Source: Mesorhizobium sp. ES1-4
GTDB taxonomy: Bacteria > Pseudomonadota > Alphaproteobacteria > Rhizobiales > Rhizobiaceae
NCBI RefSeq assembly: GCF_020164745.1
Contig: NZ_JAIUGV010000004.1
Location: 186,001-250,000, forward strand
Length of the DNA: 64,000 nt
Reading direction: 5' to 3'
Numbering within the stretch: position 1 is the first letter of the stretch; every line of letters starts with the position of its first letter. Position numbers and translations under genes: made by a program. Below are positions 26,908 to 38,575 of the stretch, in pieces. Below the pieces are notes generated by a model that did not search any database, was not told the origin of the DNA, and saw nothing but the letters and a program-made list of their open reading frames with translations.

Positions 26908-27767
26908 CAGGCCTCCTCCGCGCCAGCGGTTTCCTGCGGGAAGCTGAATTTAGCCCAGATGGGGATGGTGAGCGTCACCGGTATGTCACCCGCCAGGATC
27001 GGCTGGCCGGCATCGAGCGCCGCCTTGACCCTGTCGATGCGGGCGATGGCGAGCCCGGTCACGGTGGCGCTCGAACCGAGCGTCCCGACCGGCCGCCCGC
27101 CGACGGTGAGTTCGGTGCCCGTGGCGGGCAGGGGAAGCTTGGCCTCGACAATCAGCACGCGCCGCCGGGCGGTGCCCCGGTGCTGCATGCGCGAGACGAC
27201 CTCCTGGCCGACATAGCAGCCCTTCTTGAAACCGACACCGCCCATCTCGTCGAGCAGCACGTCATGCGGGAAGGCGTCGCCGAGTGAATAGTCGGTACCG
27301 CTTTCGGCAATGCCGTGGGCGATGCGCAAGGTTTGCCACGCGCCGATGTCGCCGGTATCCCCGGTGCCGGCATAGACGCGCGTGACGCCTCCGTCGCCAA
27401 ATCGCTTGTCGGCAAGCGCGGTTGAATCACTTTCCGAGGCGATTGACTCTTTTCCCCATGCGACAGTGACAAGCGCCTGTTCCGACTTGGCAATCTCGAC
27501 CTTGGCGCGAAGCTTGTAGAGCATCAGCCGTCGAATGAAATCGTCTGAAACGTCGGCACGGCATTCGATGCGGAAGGCATTTTCACCGGCTCGTGAGATC
27601 AGGAAGTCGAACAGGATCTTGCCTTGCGGCGCCAGCAGCGCGCCGGGCTTTGCCTCACCGTTGCCAAGCGTGTCGAGATCGGTGGTCAGGATATTCTGCA
27701 GAAAGTGTTCGGCATCCGGGCCGGAGACAGTGATGAGCGCGCGGTCTTTCAGCAGGGCAGAGGGCAT
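26907..27767 (-). CDS. ygfZ: Folate-binding protein YgfZ
   Basis: YgfZ is a tetrahydrofolate-binding relative of GcvT needed for the upkeep of some iron-sulfur enzymes. The signature KGCYVGQEV is present, together with the N-terminal LITVSGPDAEHFLQNILTTD. I start at ATG 27767 (MPSALLKDRAL), 286 residues, because the homologous region begins there. In-frame alternatives are ATG at 27806 and GTG at 27822-27824; a G-run lies next to the latter but too close to it, so the true start is uncertain by up to 19 residues. It is divergent from the dihydroorotase-like gene. Confidence 0.88.
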   Translation of the reverse strand: MPSALLKDRALITVSGPDAEHFLQNILTTDLDTLGNGEAKPGALLAPQGKILFDFLISRAGENAFRIECRADVSDDFIRRLMLYKLRAKVEIAKSEQALVTVAWGKESIASESDSTALADKRFGDGGVTRVYAGTGDTGDIGAWQTLRIAHGIAESGTDYSLGDAFPHDVLLDEMGGVGFKKGCYVGQEVVSRMQHRGTARRRVLIVEAKLPLPATGTELTVGGRPVGTLGSSATVTGLAIARIDRVKAALDAGQPILAGDIPVTLTIPIWAKFSFPQETAGAEEA

Positions 27768-27847
27768 GGGGCGGAAAAAGCCTGATCTTGCAAAACGGTT
27801 GGCCATTACGTAAGCCGCTGACACTCCCCCCGCAAGAGAGCATCACC

Positions 27848-29173
27848 ATGACCTACGACCTCATCCTGACAGGCGGCACAGTGGTCAATCATGACGGCGA
27901 GGGGCCACGCGACGTCGGCGTGAAGGGCGGGCGCATCGCCGCGATCGGTGACCTGCGCCAGGCCACCGCCGGCGAGACTATCAACTGTCGGGGCCTGCAT
28001 ATCCTGCCGGGTGTTGTCGACAGCCAGGTGCATTTCCGCGAGCCGGGACTGGAGCACAAGGAAGATCTGGAAACGGGATCGCGGGCTGCCGTGCTTGGCG
28101 GTGTGACCACCGTCTTCGAGATGCCCAACACCAACCCGCTGACCACCAGCGAGGCGACGCTGGCCGACAAGGTCCAGCGCGGCAGCGGACGCATGCATTG
28201 CGATTTTGCCTTCTGGGTTGGCGGAACCCGCGACAACGCCGGCGATGTCGGTGACCTCGAACGTTTGCCGGGGGCTGCCGGAATAAAGGTGTTCATGGGA
28301 TCGTCCACCGGGGACCTGCTGGTCGAGGACGATGAAGGCGTCGCCTCGATCCTGCGAAACACCCGCCGCCGCGCCGCTTTTCATTCGGAGGACGAGTTCC
28401 GGCTGCGCGAGCGCCTGGGCGAGCGGATCGAGGGCGACCCGTCATCGCATCCGGTCTGGCGTGACGAGATCGCCGCCTTGCGCTGCACCGAAAGGCTGGT
28501 GCGCATCGCGCGCGGCGTTCGTGCGCGCATCCATGTCCTGCACATCTCGACCGCCGAGGAGATCCTGTTCCTCGAACAGCACAAGGATGTCGCGACCTGT
28601 GAGGCCACGCCGCACCATCTGACGCTGAGCGCAGACGACTATGCGCGGCTCGGCACGCTGATCCAGATGAACCCGCCTGTGCGCGACAAGCGTCATCGCG
28701 ACGGTGTCTGGCATGGCATTGCACAGGGCATTGTCGATGTGCTCGGCTCCGACCATGCGCCGCACACGCTGGCCGAGAAAGCAAAATCCTATCCTGCTTC
28801 ACCCTCGGGAATGACCGGCGTGCAGACACTGGTGCCGATCATGCTCGACCACGTCAATGCCGGCCGGCTGACCCTGCAACGCTTCGTCGATCTCTCCAGC
28901 CATGGCCCGCAGCGTATCTTCGGCATGGCCAGAAAAGGCCGTATCGCCGCCGGTTACGACGCTGATTTCACCATAGTCGACATGAAGCGGCGCGAGACCA
29001 TCACCAACGCACAGGCCGGCTCGAAGGCCGGCTGGACGCCTTATGACGGCAAGCAGGTCACGGGCTGGCCGGTCGGCACCGTCATTCGCGGTCGCCGTGT
29101 GATGTGGGAGGGGGATATCGTGACGCCGGGCCACGGCAGGGCAGTGGAATTTTCAGAGGCATTGCCCGTCTAG
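27848..29173 (+). CDS. pyrC: Dihydroorotase-like amidohydrolase
   Basis: A 441-residue metal-dependent amidohydrolase of the class I dihydroorotase type, which would close carbamoyl aspartate to dihydroorotate. Family landmarks are the carboxylated lysine in GIKVFMGSSTG, HVLHIST, ATPHHL and GSDHAPH. The first metal motif reads DSQVHFREPG (58-67): the usual first histidine of HxH is glutamine (Q60). Related alphaproteobacterial sequences, from memory, share this change, and pyrB is not adjacent, so the reaction may differ from true dihydroorotase. The start at 27848 follows AAGAGAG at 27833-27839. Confidence 0.8.
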   Translation: MTYDLILTGGTVVNHDGEGPRDVGVKGGRIAAIGDLRQATAGETINCRGLHILPGVVDSQVHFREPGLEHKEDLETGSRAAVLGGVTTVFEMPNTNPLTTSEATLADKVQRGSGRMHCDFAFWVGGTRDNAGDVGDLERLPGAAGIKVFMGSSTGDLLVEDDEGVASILRNTRRRAAFHSEDEFRLRERLGERIEGDPSSHPVWRDEIAALRCTERLVRIARGVRARIHVLHISTAEEILFLEQHKDVATCEATPHHLTLSADDYARLGTLIQMNPPVRDKRHRDGVWHGIAQGIVDVLGSDHAPHTLAEKAKSYPASPSGMTGVQTLVPIMLDHVNAGRLTLQRFVDLSSHGPQRIFGMARKGRIAAGYDADFTIVDMKRRETITNAQAGSKAGWTPYDGKQVTGWPVGTVIRGRRVMWEGDIVTPGHGRAVEFSEALPV

Positions 29174-29206
29174 GCTTCCTTGTGCCTTGCAGGCGATGGG
29201 AGGTGG

Positions 29207-29995
29207 TCAATCGCCGGCGACGAAGAAGGTCCATTGTCCGGCGGGCGTGATGCCGACGCGATAGAAGATGTAGGCGCCGAACTGCTTCATGTCGTCTAGA
29301 TCGCCGGCGGTAACGATCTTGAACAGCTCGACCCGCTGCCTGGCGTCGAGCTTGTCGAGCGGCAGCGCGAAGAAATACGGCCAGACATAGAGTTCTTGTG
29401 GCGTGCCTGCATCGAGATGGACGTAGCCGGCGGAGAGCACCTCCTCCAGAATGGCCAGGATTTCCTGGCCGTCAGGGTCGCCCGACAGTCCTTTGAGGAA
29501 AGCGATGGCATCGCCATCGATGTCGGCCAACGACAGCTGGGTCATGCTTTCGCCCTTGCCGATCAACGGCCTGAGTTTCTCGATGTCGCCGCTCTTGCAG
29601 GCTTCGATGATCAGGTCATGCATGCGCCGCACGGGCTCGGGCAGCTTGCCGAGGTCGTAGACGACTTCCGGCAGGGGCGCCTCGGGATCGACGCGCGGTC
29701 TGTTGCTGCCGCCATCCGATGGGCTGTCCGGCTCCGCGGCGTCTGGGGCGGCCGGCTGGCTGCCCGAAGGTGGCGTCCCCACGGGATCTGGCATCGGAAT
29801 TGTGCTTCCTGGCGTCGAACTATCGCCATCCGCCGACGGTGTGACTGGCGCAGGGAGCTCTTCGCGTTTGATATCGCTCAGCGCATAGGCAGGGCTGCTG
29901 GCCAGGCACGTCACCAGGGCAATCGCGCCACAGTAAGCGGCGAGGCGGATACAGAGGACGATGCCCTTCAGCCTGCCTGACATCGGAAAATTCAC
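29207..29995 (-). CDS. Exported protein of unknown function
   Basis: I do not recognise this family. From the preferred GTG start at 29995, supported by AAGGAG 9 bases upstream, the protein has 262 residues; an ATG at 29983 is the alternative. A signal peptide is clear (hydrophobic LCIRLAAYCGAIALVTCL, cleavage after AYA). A low-complexity Pro/Ser/Gly/Asp linker of about 70 residues follows, then a conserved-looking alpha-helical domain of about 130 residues starting VVYDLGKLPEPVRRMHDLI and ending QWTFFVAGD. It is probably periplasmic. It is convergent with the dihydroorotase-like gene and downstream of a small gene on the same strand. Confidence 0.7.
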   Translation of the reverse strand: MNFPMSGRLKGIVLCIRLAAYCGAIALVTCLASSPAYALSDIKREELPAPVTPSADGDSSTPGSTIPMPDPVGTPPSGSQPAAPDAAEPDSPSDGGSNRPRVDPEAPLPEVVYDLGKLPEPVRRMHDLIIEACKSGDIEKLRPLIGKGESMTQLSLADIDGDAIAFLKGLSGDPDGQEILAILEEVLSAGYVHLDAGTPQELYVWPYFFALPLDKLDARQRVELFKIVTAGDLDDMKQFGAYIFYRVGITPAGQWTFFVAGD

Positions 29996-30064
29996 CGCCC
30001 GTATCTCCTTGCTCCGGGCATGGTGCCCGATCGGCATCTTTTCGTCAAAGAACCGGATATCGGT

Positions 30065-30322
30065 TCAGTGCCGCAGCCGCTCGGGTTCGAAGGCGCCAGC
30101 AATCACTTTTTCACGCACACGATCCAGCAGGGCAAGGGCCGAGGTCTCGCCATTGGCGCGCAGCATTTCACCGAATGCCGTTTCGAGTGCCGCCTCGGCG
30201 ATGATCTCGGGCTCGATTCCGGCCGAAAGGCCTTCCGCCCAGGCTTCGCTGTGGCTCTCGACCGCCGTCAGGCGCTTCTCTTCCCTGACCAGCGCGTCGA
30301 TGTCGTTGGCAGCATGTTCCAT
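30065..30322 (-). CDS. Small hypothetical protein
   Basis: An 85-residue protein from ATG 30322 (MEHAANDIDALVREEKRL), predicted almost wholly helical and rich in Glu and Ala. No family is recognised. AAAGGGTGGA lies upstream of this start; an in-frame ATG at 30355 would add 11 residues and has a weaker context. It lies 69 bases upstream of the exported-protein gene on the same strand and may be co-transcribed with it. Confidence 0.55.
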   Translation of the reverse strand: MEHAANDIDALVREEKRLTAVESHSEAWAEGLSAGIEPEIIAEAALETAFGEMLRANGETSALALLDRVREKVIAGAFEPERLRH

Positions 30323-30673
30323 AAGCGATGTCCACCCTTTCAAGCGGCGACCCATCAGTGTGGATCAGGCTTGATCTGTTCCATTCATACGCAGCTCCAC
30401 TAAGTATCTGTAAATACGACATTTTCTTGATCGTCTTTTACAGGGGGTCAAATGTGTTTGGCGAAGCTGCGTTTCAACCCGGATCAAACTTAGCCGATTA
30501 GGCAGGCCTACGGGTCGAAAACCTTCAGTTTGAGTTAATTCCGCATTCGCGGGGTAACGTTTGATTAACGCTGTTGCAGAAGTGCAACATAAGAATTGCA
30601 CCAAGACATACACAGGCACAAGCCGGATATAGCGATCAGCCCGGCGACGGACCTGATATCTGTTGATGGATGT
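30323..30673. other. Gene-free region with candidate regulatory motifs
   Basis: About 350 bases, AT-richer than the surroundings, upstream of the 85-residue minus-strand gene. It holds GTAA-N7-TTAAC at 30554-30569, one base from the CtrA box TTAA-N7-TTAAC, and next to it the inverted repeat GTTGCA-N4-TGCAAC at 30573-30588. No open frame here looks real. Confidence 0.4.
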
Positions 30674-31051
30674 TCAGTTGCCGTAGCGCGAGGCGATGTC
30701 GCGCGACAGCGTCTCGCCTTCCTTCATATAACGGCCGATGGCTTCAGTGGCCGAAGCGGTGCACTGGGTGTAGGTGCCGCCGAAGGAACGATAGCCGCGG
30801 TTGAAGCTGGCGATGAAGCGGGCGCGGCGTTCCGGGTCCGGATTTTCCGAATCGAGCAATTTTTCCATCTCGGCCCGCCACTGGTCACCCTTCTCCCCGC
30901 ACAGATTGCGCAGGAAATGCAGCGATCCCAGAATCTCTGCCAGCCGCATCAGCCCCGGCTCGAACGGCGACTCCGCACTGAACGCCGGCCGTGCCGGGAC
31001 GGCCGCGCTGACAGCAAGGCAAATGGCGAGGAGTATCGACGGACGGTTCAT
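30674..31051 (-). CDS. TIGR02301-family exported protein
   Basis: A 125-residue protein with a clear signal peptide (residues 1-25, cleavage near FSA). The mature part begins SPFEPGLMRLAEILGSLHFLRNLC and contains a second cysteine in TQCTAS; this matches what I recall of TIGR02301, an alphaproteobacterial family of unknown function often found next to a NUDIX gene, as here. It should be periplasmic. ATG 31051 is chosen because it starts the signal peptide; the longer frame has no support. Confidence 0.8.
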   Translation of the reverse strand: MNRPSILLAICLAVSAAVPARPAFSAESPFEPGLMRLAEILGSLHFLRNLCGEKGDQWRAEMEKLLDSENPDPERRARFIASFNRGYRSFGGTYTQCTASATEAIGRYMKEGETLSRDIASRYGN

Positions 31052-31145
31052 AAGCCTTTTCTGACCAACGGTTCGTGGCCGGCGAGACAACATAAGCTTG
31101 TGACGAAACATTTTGTCGCCTGCAAGGCGATTTTTCAGTGCTGCG

Positions 31146-31568
31146 TCAGCGTGTTTGGATGGGACCCAGCAACTCCTCGGCGACCGCGAACACCGAGCCG
31201 GCAAGTGGCAACAGGGCCATCTCCTTGAGCGCATAGAAGGCGGCTGTCTCGGCGTCGTCGCCGGCCACGGCCTCGCCGCCCGCATAGGTGGCGCCAAAAA
31301 CGGTTAGACTATAATCGACCGGGTGGTTGTCGTCCCTGCCGTCGATGTGGATGTCCCGAAGCGGGCGGAAGCCAGTGGCGCGCAAGCCGGTCTCTTCCAG
31401 CAGTTCGCGTCGTGCCGCGTCCTCGAGCGTCTCGCCGGCTTCGACTTTGCCGCCGGGAAAGGCGTAGAGCCCTTGCGAAGGCAAACGCGCCCGCTTGACC
31501 AAGAGTATGGTGTCGCCACGCACGACAGCCACCGAGACCGCCGGAAGTATCTTGCGTGCTGTGTTCAT
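31146..31568 (-). CDS. NUDIX hydrolase
   Basis: A 140-residue NUDIX enzyme that should cleave a nucleoside diphosphate linked to another group. The NUDIX box GGKVEAGETLEDAARRELLEETG follows G-x5-E-x7-REL-x-EE-x-G exactly. Preceding AFPG and late EELLGPI fit the ADP-ribose-pyrophosphatase/MutT-like group, but the substrate is undecided. It lies 94 bases upstream of the TIGR02301 gene on the same strand. Confidence 0.88.
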   Translation of the reverse strand: MNTARKILPAVSVAVVRGDTILLVKRARLPSQGLYAFPGGKVEAGETLEDAARRELLEETGLRATGFRPLRDIHIDGRDDNHPVDYSLTVFGATYAGGEAVAGDDAETAAFYALKEMALLPLAGSVFAVAEELLGPIQTR

Positions 31569-31695
31569 CGATCCCTGATCAGCTCATTTGAGACAGGTCT
31601 TTTGTGGACCGACAGCATGGGCAAGCTTTAACGGTTGCGCAACGCTGGTTCGATCGCCACTTTCAACACCGAACTATTCGAAAGACCAATCGATC

Positions 31696-32457
31696 ATGTG
31701 CGGACGCTTCGCCCTGACCGCCACGCCGGACCAGACCGCCGCCTTTCTAGGTCTGGCCGAACTGGAGGAGTTTCCGGCGCGTTACAATATCGCGCCGACG
31801 CAGCCTGTGTTGATGGCGATCGCCGGCGCTCTCCGCGCGCCCGGCTCCAATCTGCCGGACCGGCGGGCGATGCTGGTGCGCTGGGGGCTCATTCCAGCCT
31901 GGGTGAAGGACACCAGGGAGTTTCCGCTGCTTTTCAATGCGCGCTCCGAAGGGGCAATCGAAAAGGCCTCGTTTAAGGCTGCCATGCGCCACCGCCGCGC
32001 CCTGGTGCCGGCATCCGGCTTCTACGAGTGGCGGCAGACTGGCGGCAAGAAGGGGCAACCCTATTGGATACGGCCGCGGCATGGCGGATTGGTCGCCTTT
32101 GCCGGCCTGATCGAAACCTACGCCGAGCCGGGCGGTTCGGAGATGGACACCGGCGCCATCCTGACCGTCAACGCCAACGCTGACATCGCCCATATCCATG
32201 ATCGAATGCCGGTGGTGATCGATAGTTGCGACTTTGCCCGCTGGTTGGATTGCCGCACGCTCGAACCGCGCGATGTCGCTGATCTGCTGCGACCGGCCCA
32301 GCCCGACTTCTTCGAGGCGATTCCTGTCTCCGACCTCGTCAACAAGGTCGCCAACACCGGACCGGAGATACAAGAGAGGGGCGAGGTCGGGCCTGAACTC
32401 GAGAAAGCCAGGCGCCGCAAGCCCGCCGCGGACGACAGTCAGATGACGCTGTTCTAG
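31696..32457 (+). CDS. SOS response-associated peptidase, SRAP/YedK family
   Basis: SRAP proteins form a stable thiazolidine crosslink with abasic sites in single-stranded DNA through the N-terminal cysteine. In this 253-residue protein the initiator methionine is followed by C2 (MCGRF), with the asparagine in ARYNIAPTQ, the glutamate in SGFYEW, and the histidine in HDRMPVV, all expected at the active site. The start at 31696 is fixed by the need for Cys2. The C-terminus is basic. It is convergent with a small minus-strand gene. Confidence 0.93.
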   Translation: MCGRFALTATPDQTAAFLGLAELEEFPARYNIAPTQPVLMAIAGALRAPGSNLPDRRAMLVRWGLIPAWVKDTREFPLLFNARSEGAIEKASFKAAMRHRRALVPASGFYEWRQTGGKKGQPYWIRPRHGGLVAFAGLIETYAEPGGSEMDTGAILTVNANADIAHIHDRMPVVIDSCDFARWLDCRTLEPRDVADLLRPAQPDFFEAIPVSDLVNKVANTGPEIQERGEVGPELEKARRRKPAADDSQMTLF

Positions 32458-32535
32458 GGAAGCCCGTCGAGGTCTTATATCCAGGGCGCCGTTCGCGCCG
32501 TCAGTGCCGGCGATTGCGTCGGCTGAGGCGCCGCT

Positions 32536-32691
32536 TCAGGCGGCGCGGGGCGACACGATCTTCTGCGCCGGCTTCTTCTTCTTCGCGGTGTGAAGAAGGG
32601 CGGCGACAATGGCGGCCGGGCCGATCGCGCGATAGTGGTTGGCCAGCGCCGGTTGCTTGGCGCGGCTGGTTTCCTGCTTGCTTCGAGGCAT
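32536..32691 (-). CDS. Small basic hypothetical protein (51 residues)
   Basis: A 51-residue open frame from ATG 32691, preceded by GGGAAGAGAA. The protein begins MPRSKQETSRAKQPAL, has a short hydrophobic middle (AIGPAAIVAALL) and a lysine-rich end (TAKKKKPAQK). Codon use is like real genes here. A hairpin GCGCCGC-N5-GCGGCGC overlaps the stop. I recall similar short rhizobial proteins of unknown function, but without a search this is a prediction. It is divergent from cysS. Confidence 0.5.
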   Translation of the reverse strand: MPRSKQETSRAKQPALANHYRAIGPAAIVAALLHTAKKKKPAQKIVSPRAA

Positions 32692-33108
32692 GTTCTCTTC
32701 CCGGATAACGTTTTCGTGTTCGCGATCTGGTCGCCGAATCCGACCAAATCGTGACGCTTGGTGATCTAGCCGGCGAATGTTTCATGACTGTGCCGACATG
32801 TTTAATAAAATGTTTCATTGGCTGATGCCGCGTGATCCGGCGATGTATTAGCCAGCTTTCGCGACGTTTTTCCGGGGATCAGCGACTTGACGGCAACACT
32901 GGTCAGGGCGATAAAGCCGCCCATGAAAACGTTTTTCGCCATTTGTGGCATTTGCATTATTGGCTAGCCTCGCGCTGGTCCGGACGTTTTCGCCTCATCT
33001 CTCCCCAGATTGGACAAACGCCCCGGCCAGCAGGCTGGAGCCTGATTTGCGCCTCGGCGCTGGGCTGGCTCCATCCACACAGGAAGTTTTGAACCGGGAA
33101 GGCATGGA
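32692..33108. other. Divergent intergenic region with three short iterons
   Basis: This 417-base gap lies between the small minus-strand gene and cysS. It contains three direct copies of ATGTTT(C/A)AT at 32777-32785, 32798-32806 and 32810-32818, spaced 21 and 12 bases start to start, so the outer two are 33 bases apart. They could bind a regulator. The cysS ribosome-binding site GGGAAGG is at 33096-33102. An 86-residue open frame (32832-33092) was judged unreal. Confidence 0.4.
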
Positions 33109-34557
33109 ATGTCAGACGCATCGATGGGCCTGCGCCTCTACAACACGCTGACGCGCACGAAAGAGAACTTCGTGCCGATCGATCCGCGAAATGTGCGCAT
33201 GTATGTCTGCGGCCCGACCGTCTACGACTTCGCCCATATCGGCAACGCGAGGCCGGTGATCGTCTTCGACGTGCTGTTTCGGTTGCTGCGCCATCTCTAC
33301 GGCGAGACGCACGTCACCTATGTGCGCAACATCACCGACGTCGACGACAAGATCAACGCGCGCGCGCTGCGTGATTTCGGCAACGAGATATCAGCCGGAA
33401 CACTGTCGCTCAACGAGGCGATCCGGCGCGTTACGGAAAAAACGGCGGATCAGTTCCACAGGGATGTCGCCACGCTTGGCTGCCTGGAGCCGACGGTCGA
33501 GCCGCGCGCCACCGAATTCGTCGAGCCCCGCGCCGACGGCAAGGCGGACATGATCACCCTGATTCAAAGCCTGATCAAACGCGGCCATGCCTATGTCGCG
33601 GCAGGCGAAGTCCTGTTCGATACGGCGTCGATGCCGGACTACGGGCAATTGTCGAAACGCAATCTCGACGAGCAGCAGGCCGGCGCCCGCATCGCCGTCG
33701 ACGCGCACAAGAAGAACCCCGGCGATTTCGTGCTGTGGAAACTGTCTTCGGCCGAAGAGCCAGGCTGGGAGAGCCCGTGGGGCAGGGGCCGGCCGGGCTG
33801 GCATATCGAATGCTCGGCCATGTCGGCGGCCTATCTCGGCGAAGTGTTCGACATCCATGGCGGCGGCCTCGACCTGATCTTTCCGCACCATGAGAACGAG
33901 ATCGCACAGTCGCGCTGCGCCCACGGCACGTCGGTCATGGCCAATGTCTGGATGCACAACGGCTTCCTGCAGGTCGAGGGCCAGAAGATGTCGAAAAGCC
34001 TCGGCAATTTCTACTCGATCCACGAATTGCTGGAAACCGACACCTTTGGTGGTCGCAAATGGCCCGGCGATGTGCTGCGGTTGGCGATGCTGATGACGCA
34101 TTACCGCGAGCCTATAGACTTTTCCGTGCGCAAGCTGGAGGAGGCGGAGAACACGCTGCGCAAGTGGAAACGCGCGGCGGATCTTGCGCCGACGGCCGGG
34201 CAACTGCCGGTAAAGATCGTCGAAGCACTTTCCGATGACCTGGCTACCTATGCCGCTTTCCAGCAACTGACCCAGCTCGCCGGAGAGGCCACCGAGGTCG
34301 AAGGTACTGGTGAGAATGCCGCCGCTGCTTCGCTGAAGGCGGCACTTTTCTTCCTCGGCTTCGACGTCGGCGCGGCCAAGGTCGACGAGGCCGATGTCGC
34401 AAGAGCAATCGTCAGGCGTCTGGAATTGATCGCCGCCAGGAACTGGGCCGAGGCCGACCACATCCGCGATGATCTTTTGGCGCAAGGTGTACAGTTAAAG
34501 GACGGCAAGGATCCGGCCACCGGCGAACGCATCACCACCTGGGAGGTAAAAAGATGA
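33109..34557 (+). CDS. cysS: Cysteinyl-tRNA synthetase
   Basis: CysS charges tRNA-Cys. The 482-residue class I synthetase has the zinc ligand C34 in YVCGPTVYD, the HIGN signature at 43-46, WHIECSAM and [15 protein letters not shown] in the catalytic core, and KMSKS at 293-297, with the helical anticodon-binding region after it. ATG 33109 is 6 bases after GGGAAGG. Its stop overlaps the next start (ATGA, 34554-34557); it heads a run of six closely packed genes ending with citramalate synthase. Confidence 0.96.
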   Translation: MSDASMGLRLYNTLTRTKENFVPIDPRNVRMYVCGPTVYDFAHIGNARPVIVFDVLFRLLRHLYGETHVTYVRNITDVDDKINARALRDFGNEISAGTLSLNEAIRRVTEKTADQFHRDVATLGCLEPTVEPRATEFVEPRADGKADMITLIQSLIKRGHAYVAAGEVLFDTASMPDYGQLSKRNLDEQQAGARIAVDAHKKNPGDFVLWKLSSAEEPGWESPWGRGRPGWHIECSAMSAAYLGEVFDIHGGGLDLIFPHHENEIAQSRCAHGTSVMANVWMHNGFLQVEGQKMSKSLGNFYSIHELLETDTFGGRKWPGDVLRLAMLMTHYREPIDFSVRKLEEAENTLRKWKRAADLAPTAGQLPVKIVEALSDDLATYAAFQQLTQLAGEATEVEGTGENAAAASLKAALFFLGFDVGAAKVDEADVARAIVRRLELIAARNWAEADHIRDDLLAQGVQLKDGKDPATGERITTWEVKR

Positions 34558-34940
34558 TCGACCATCTTGGCATCACCGTTGCCGATTTCGAGGCTTCAAA
34601 GGCCTTCTACGACAAGGCGATGGCGCCGCTGGGTGCTTCGCTGCTCTACATGGTGCCGCAGGAATATACCGGTGGCGCCAAGGTCGGCGGTTATGGCCGC
34701 GACCGGCCTGTATTCTGGCTGCATGCCGGCAAGGACAAGTCGAAAGACCACCAGCACGTCGCCTTCACCGCGCGCAGCCGCGCCGAGGTCGATGCCTTCC
34801 ATGCCGCCGCGCTTGTCGCCGGCGGCCAGGATAATGGCGGGCCGGGGCTGCGCCCGCACTATCACCCGAATTACTACGGCGCCTTCGTCTTCGATCCCGA
34901 CGGCAACAATGTCGAGGCCGTCTGCCATGATCCGGAGTAA
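34554..34940 (+). CDS. VOC (glyoxalase-like) family protein
   Basis: A 128-residue VOC protein. [22 protein letters not shown] opens the first half; [10 protein letters not shown] and [17 protein letters not shown] form the second, with H70 or H72 and the late glutamate as likely metal ligands. The substrate is unknown; lactoylglutathione lyase is a common but loose label. It is translationally coupled to cysS and lies 21 bases before the first GFA gene, a context that hints at aldehyde or glutathione-adduct detoxification. Confidence 0.85.
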   Translation: MIDHLGITVADFEASKAFYDKAMAPLGASLLYMVPQEYTGGAKVGGYGRDRPVFWLHAGKDKSKDHQHVAFTARSRAEVDAFHAAALVAGGQDNGGPGLRPHYHPNYYGAFVFDPDGNNVEAVCHDPE

Positions 34941-34961
34941 ACCCATGGATCGGAGCAGGTC

Positions 34962-35449
34962 ATGAGCCTCGACAACCGGCCGGTCTACACAGGGGGCTGC
35001 CAGTGCGGCGCGGTGCGCTTCCGTGTCGAAGGCGCGCTTGGCGACGCCTCGATTTGCCACTGCCGGATGTGCCAGAAGGCGAGCGGTAATTTCTACCTGC
35101 CGCTGGTCTCCGTGCGCGGCGCCAAGCTCGACTGGACACGCGGCGAGCCCAGACGGTTCCGTTCCTCCAACGCCGCCTGGCGCGGTTTCTGTGCCGAATG
35201 CGGCACCCCGCTTACCTTCGAGGCGCCCGACGGCATGGCGCTGGCGATAGCCGCCTTCGACGATCCGGCTGGTATCGCGCCAACCATCCAATGGGGCACG
35301 GAAGCAAAGCTGCCCTATGTGGATTCCATTTCGCGATTGCCGGGCGAGGACACGATGGCGGATATGGGATCGGCCCCGTATCTTGCCGAGCTTGTTTCTT
35401 ACCAGCATCCCGATCACGACACCGACCAATGGCCGCCGGGAGAAAGACC

Positions 35450-35453
<4 letters not shown>
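34962..35453 (+). CDS. GFA-family protein (copy 1)
   Basis: A 163-residue protein of the glutathione-dependent formaldehyde-activating (GFA/CENP-V-like) fold. The zinc cysteines are in GGCQCGAVRF, CHCRMCQK and FCAECGTPL. Family members bind glutathione and may promote its reaction with formaldehyde, though this activity is disputed for the archetype. It shares much of its pattern with the next gene, including the HPDH ending, so they are a tandem duplicate. Its stop overlaps the next start (35450-35453). Confidence 0.9.
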
Positions 35454-38492
<3,039 letters not shown>

Positions 38493-38575
38493 GTTTGAAC
38501 CATCAGCGAAAGTCCATTGATCCATCAGAACTTTGCGATGGTCTTGCCAGGGTTACTGGGCCATAGCGTTGGGCC

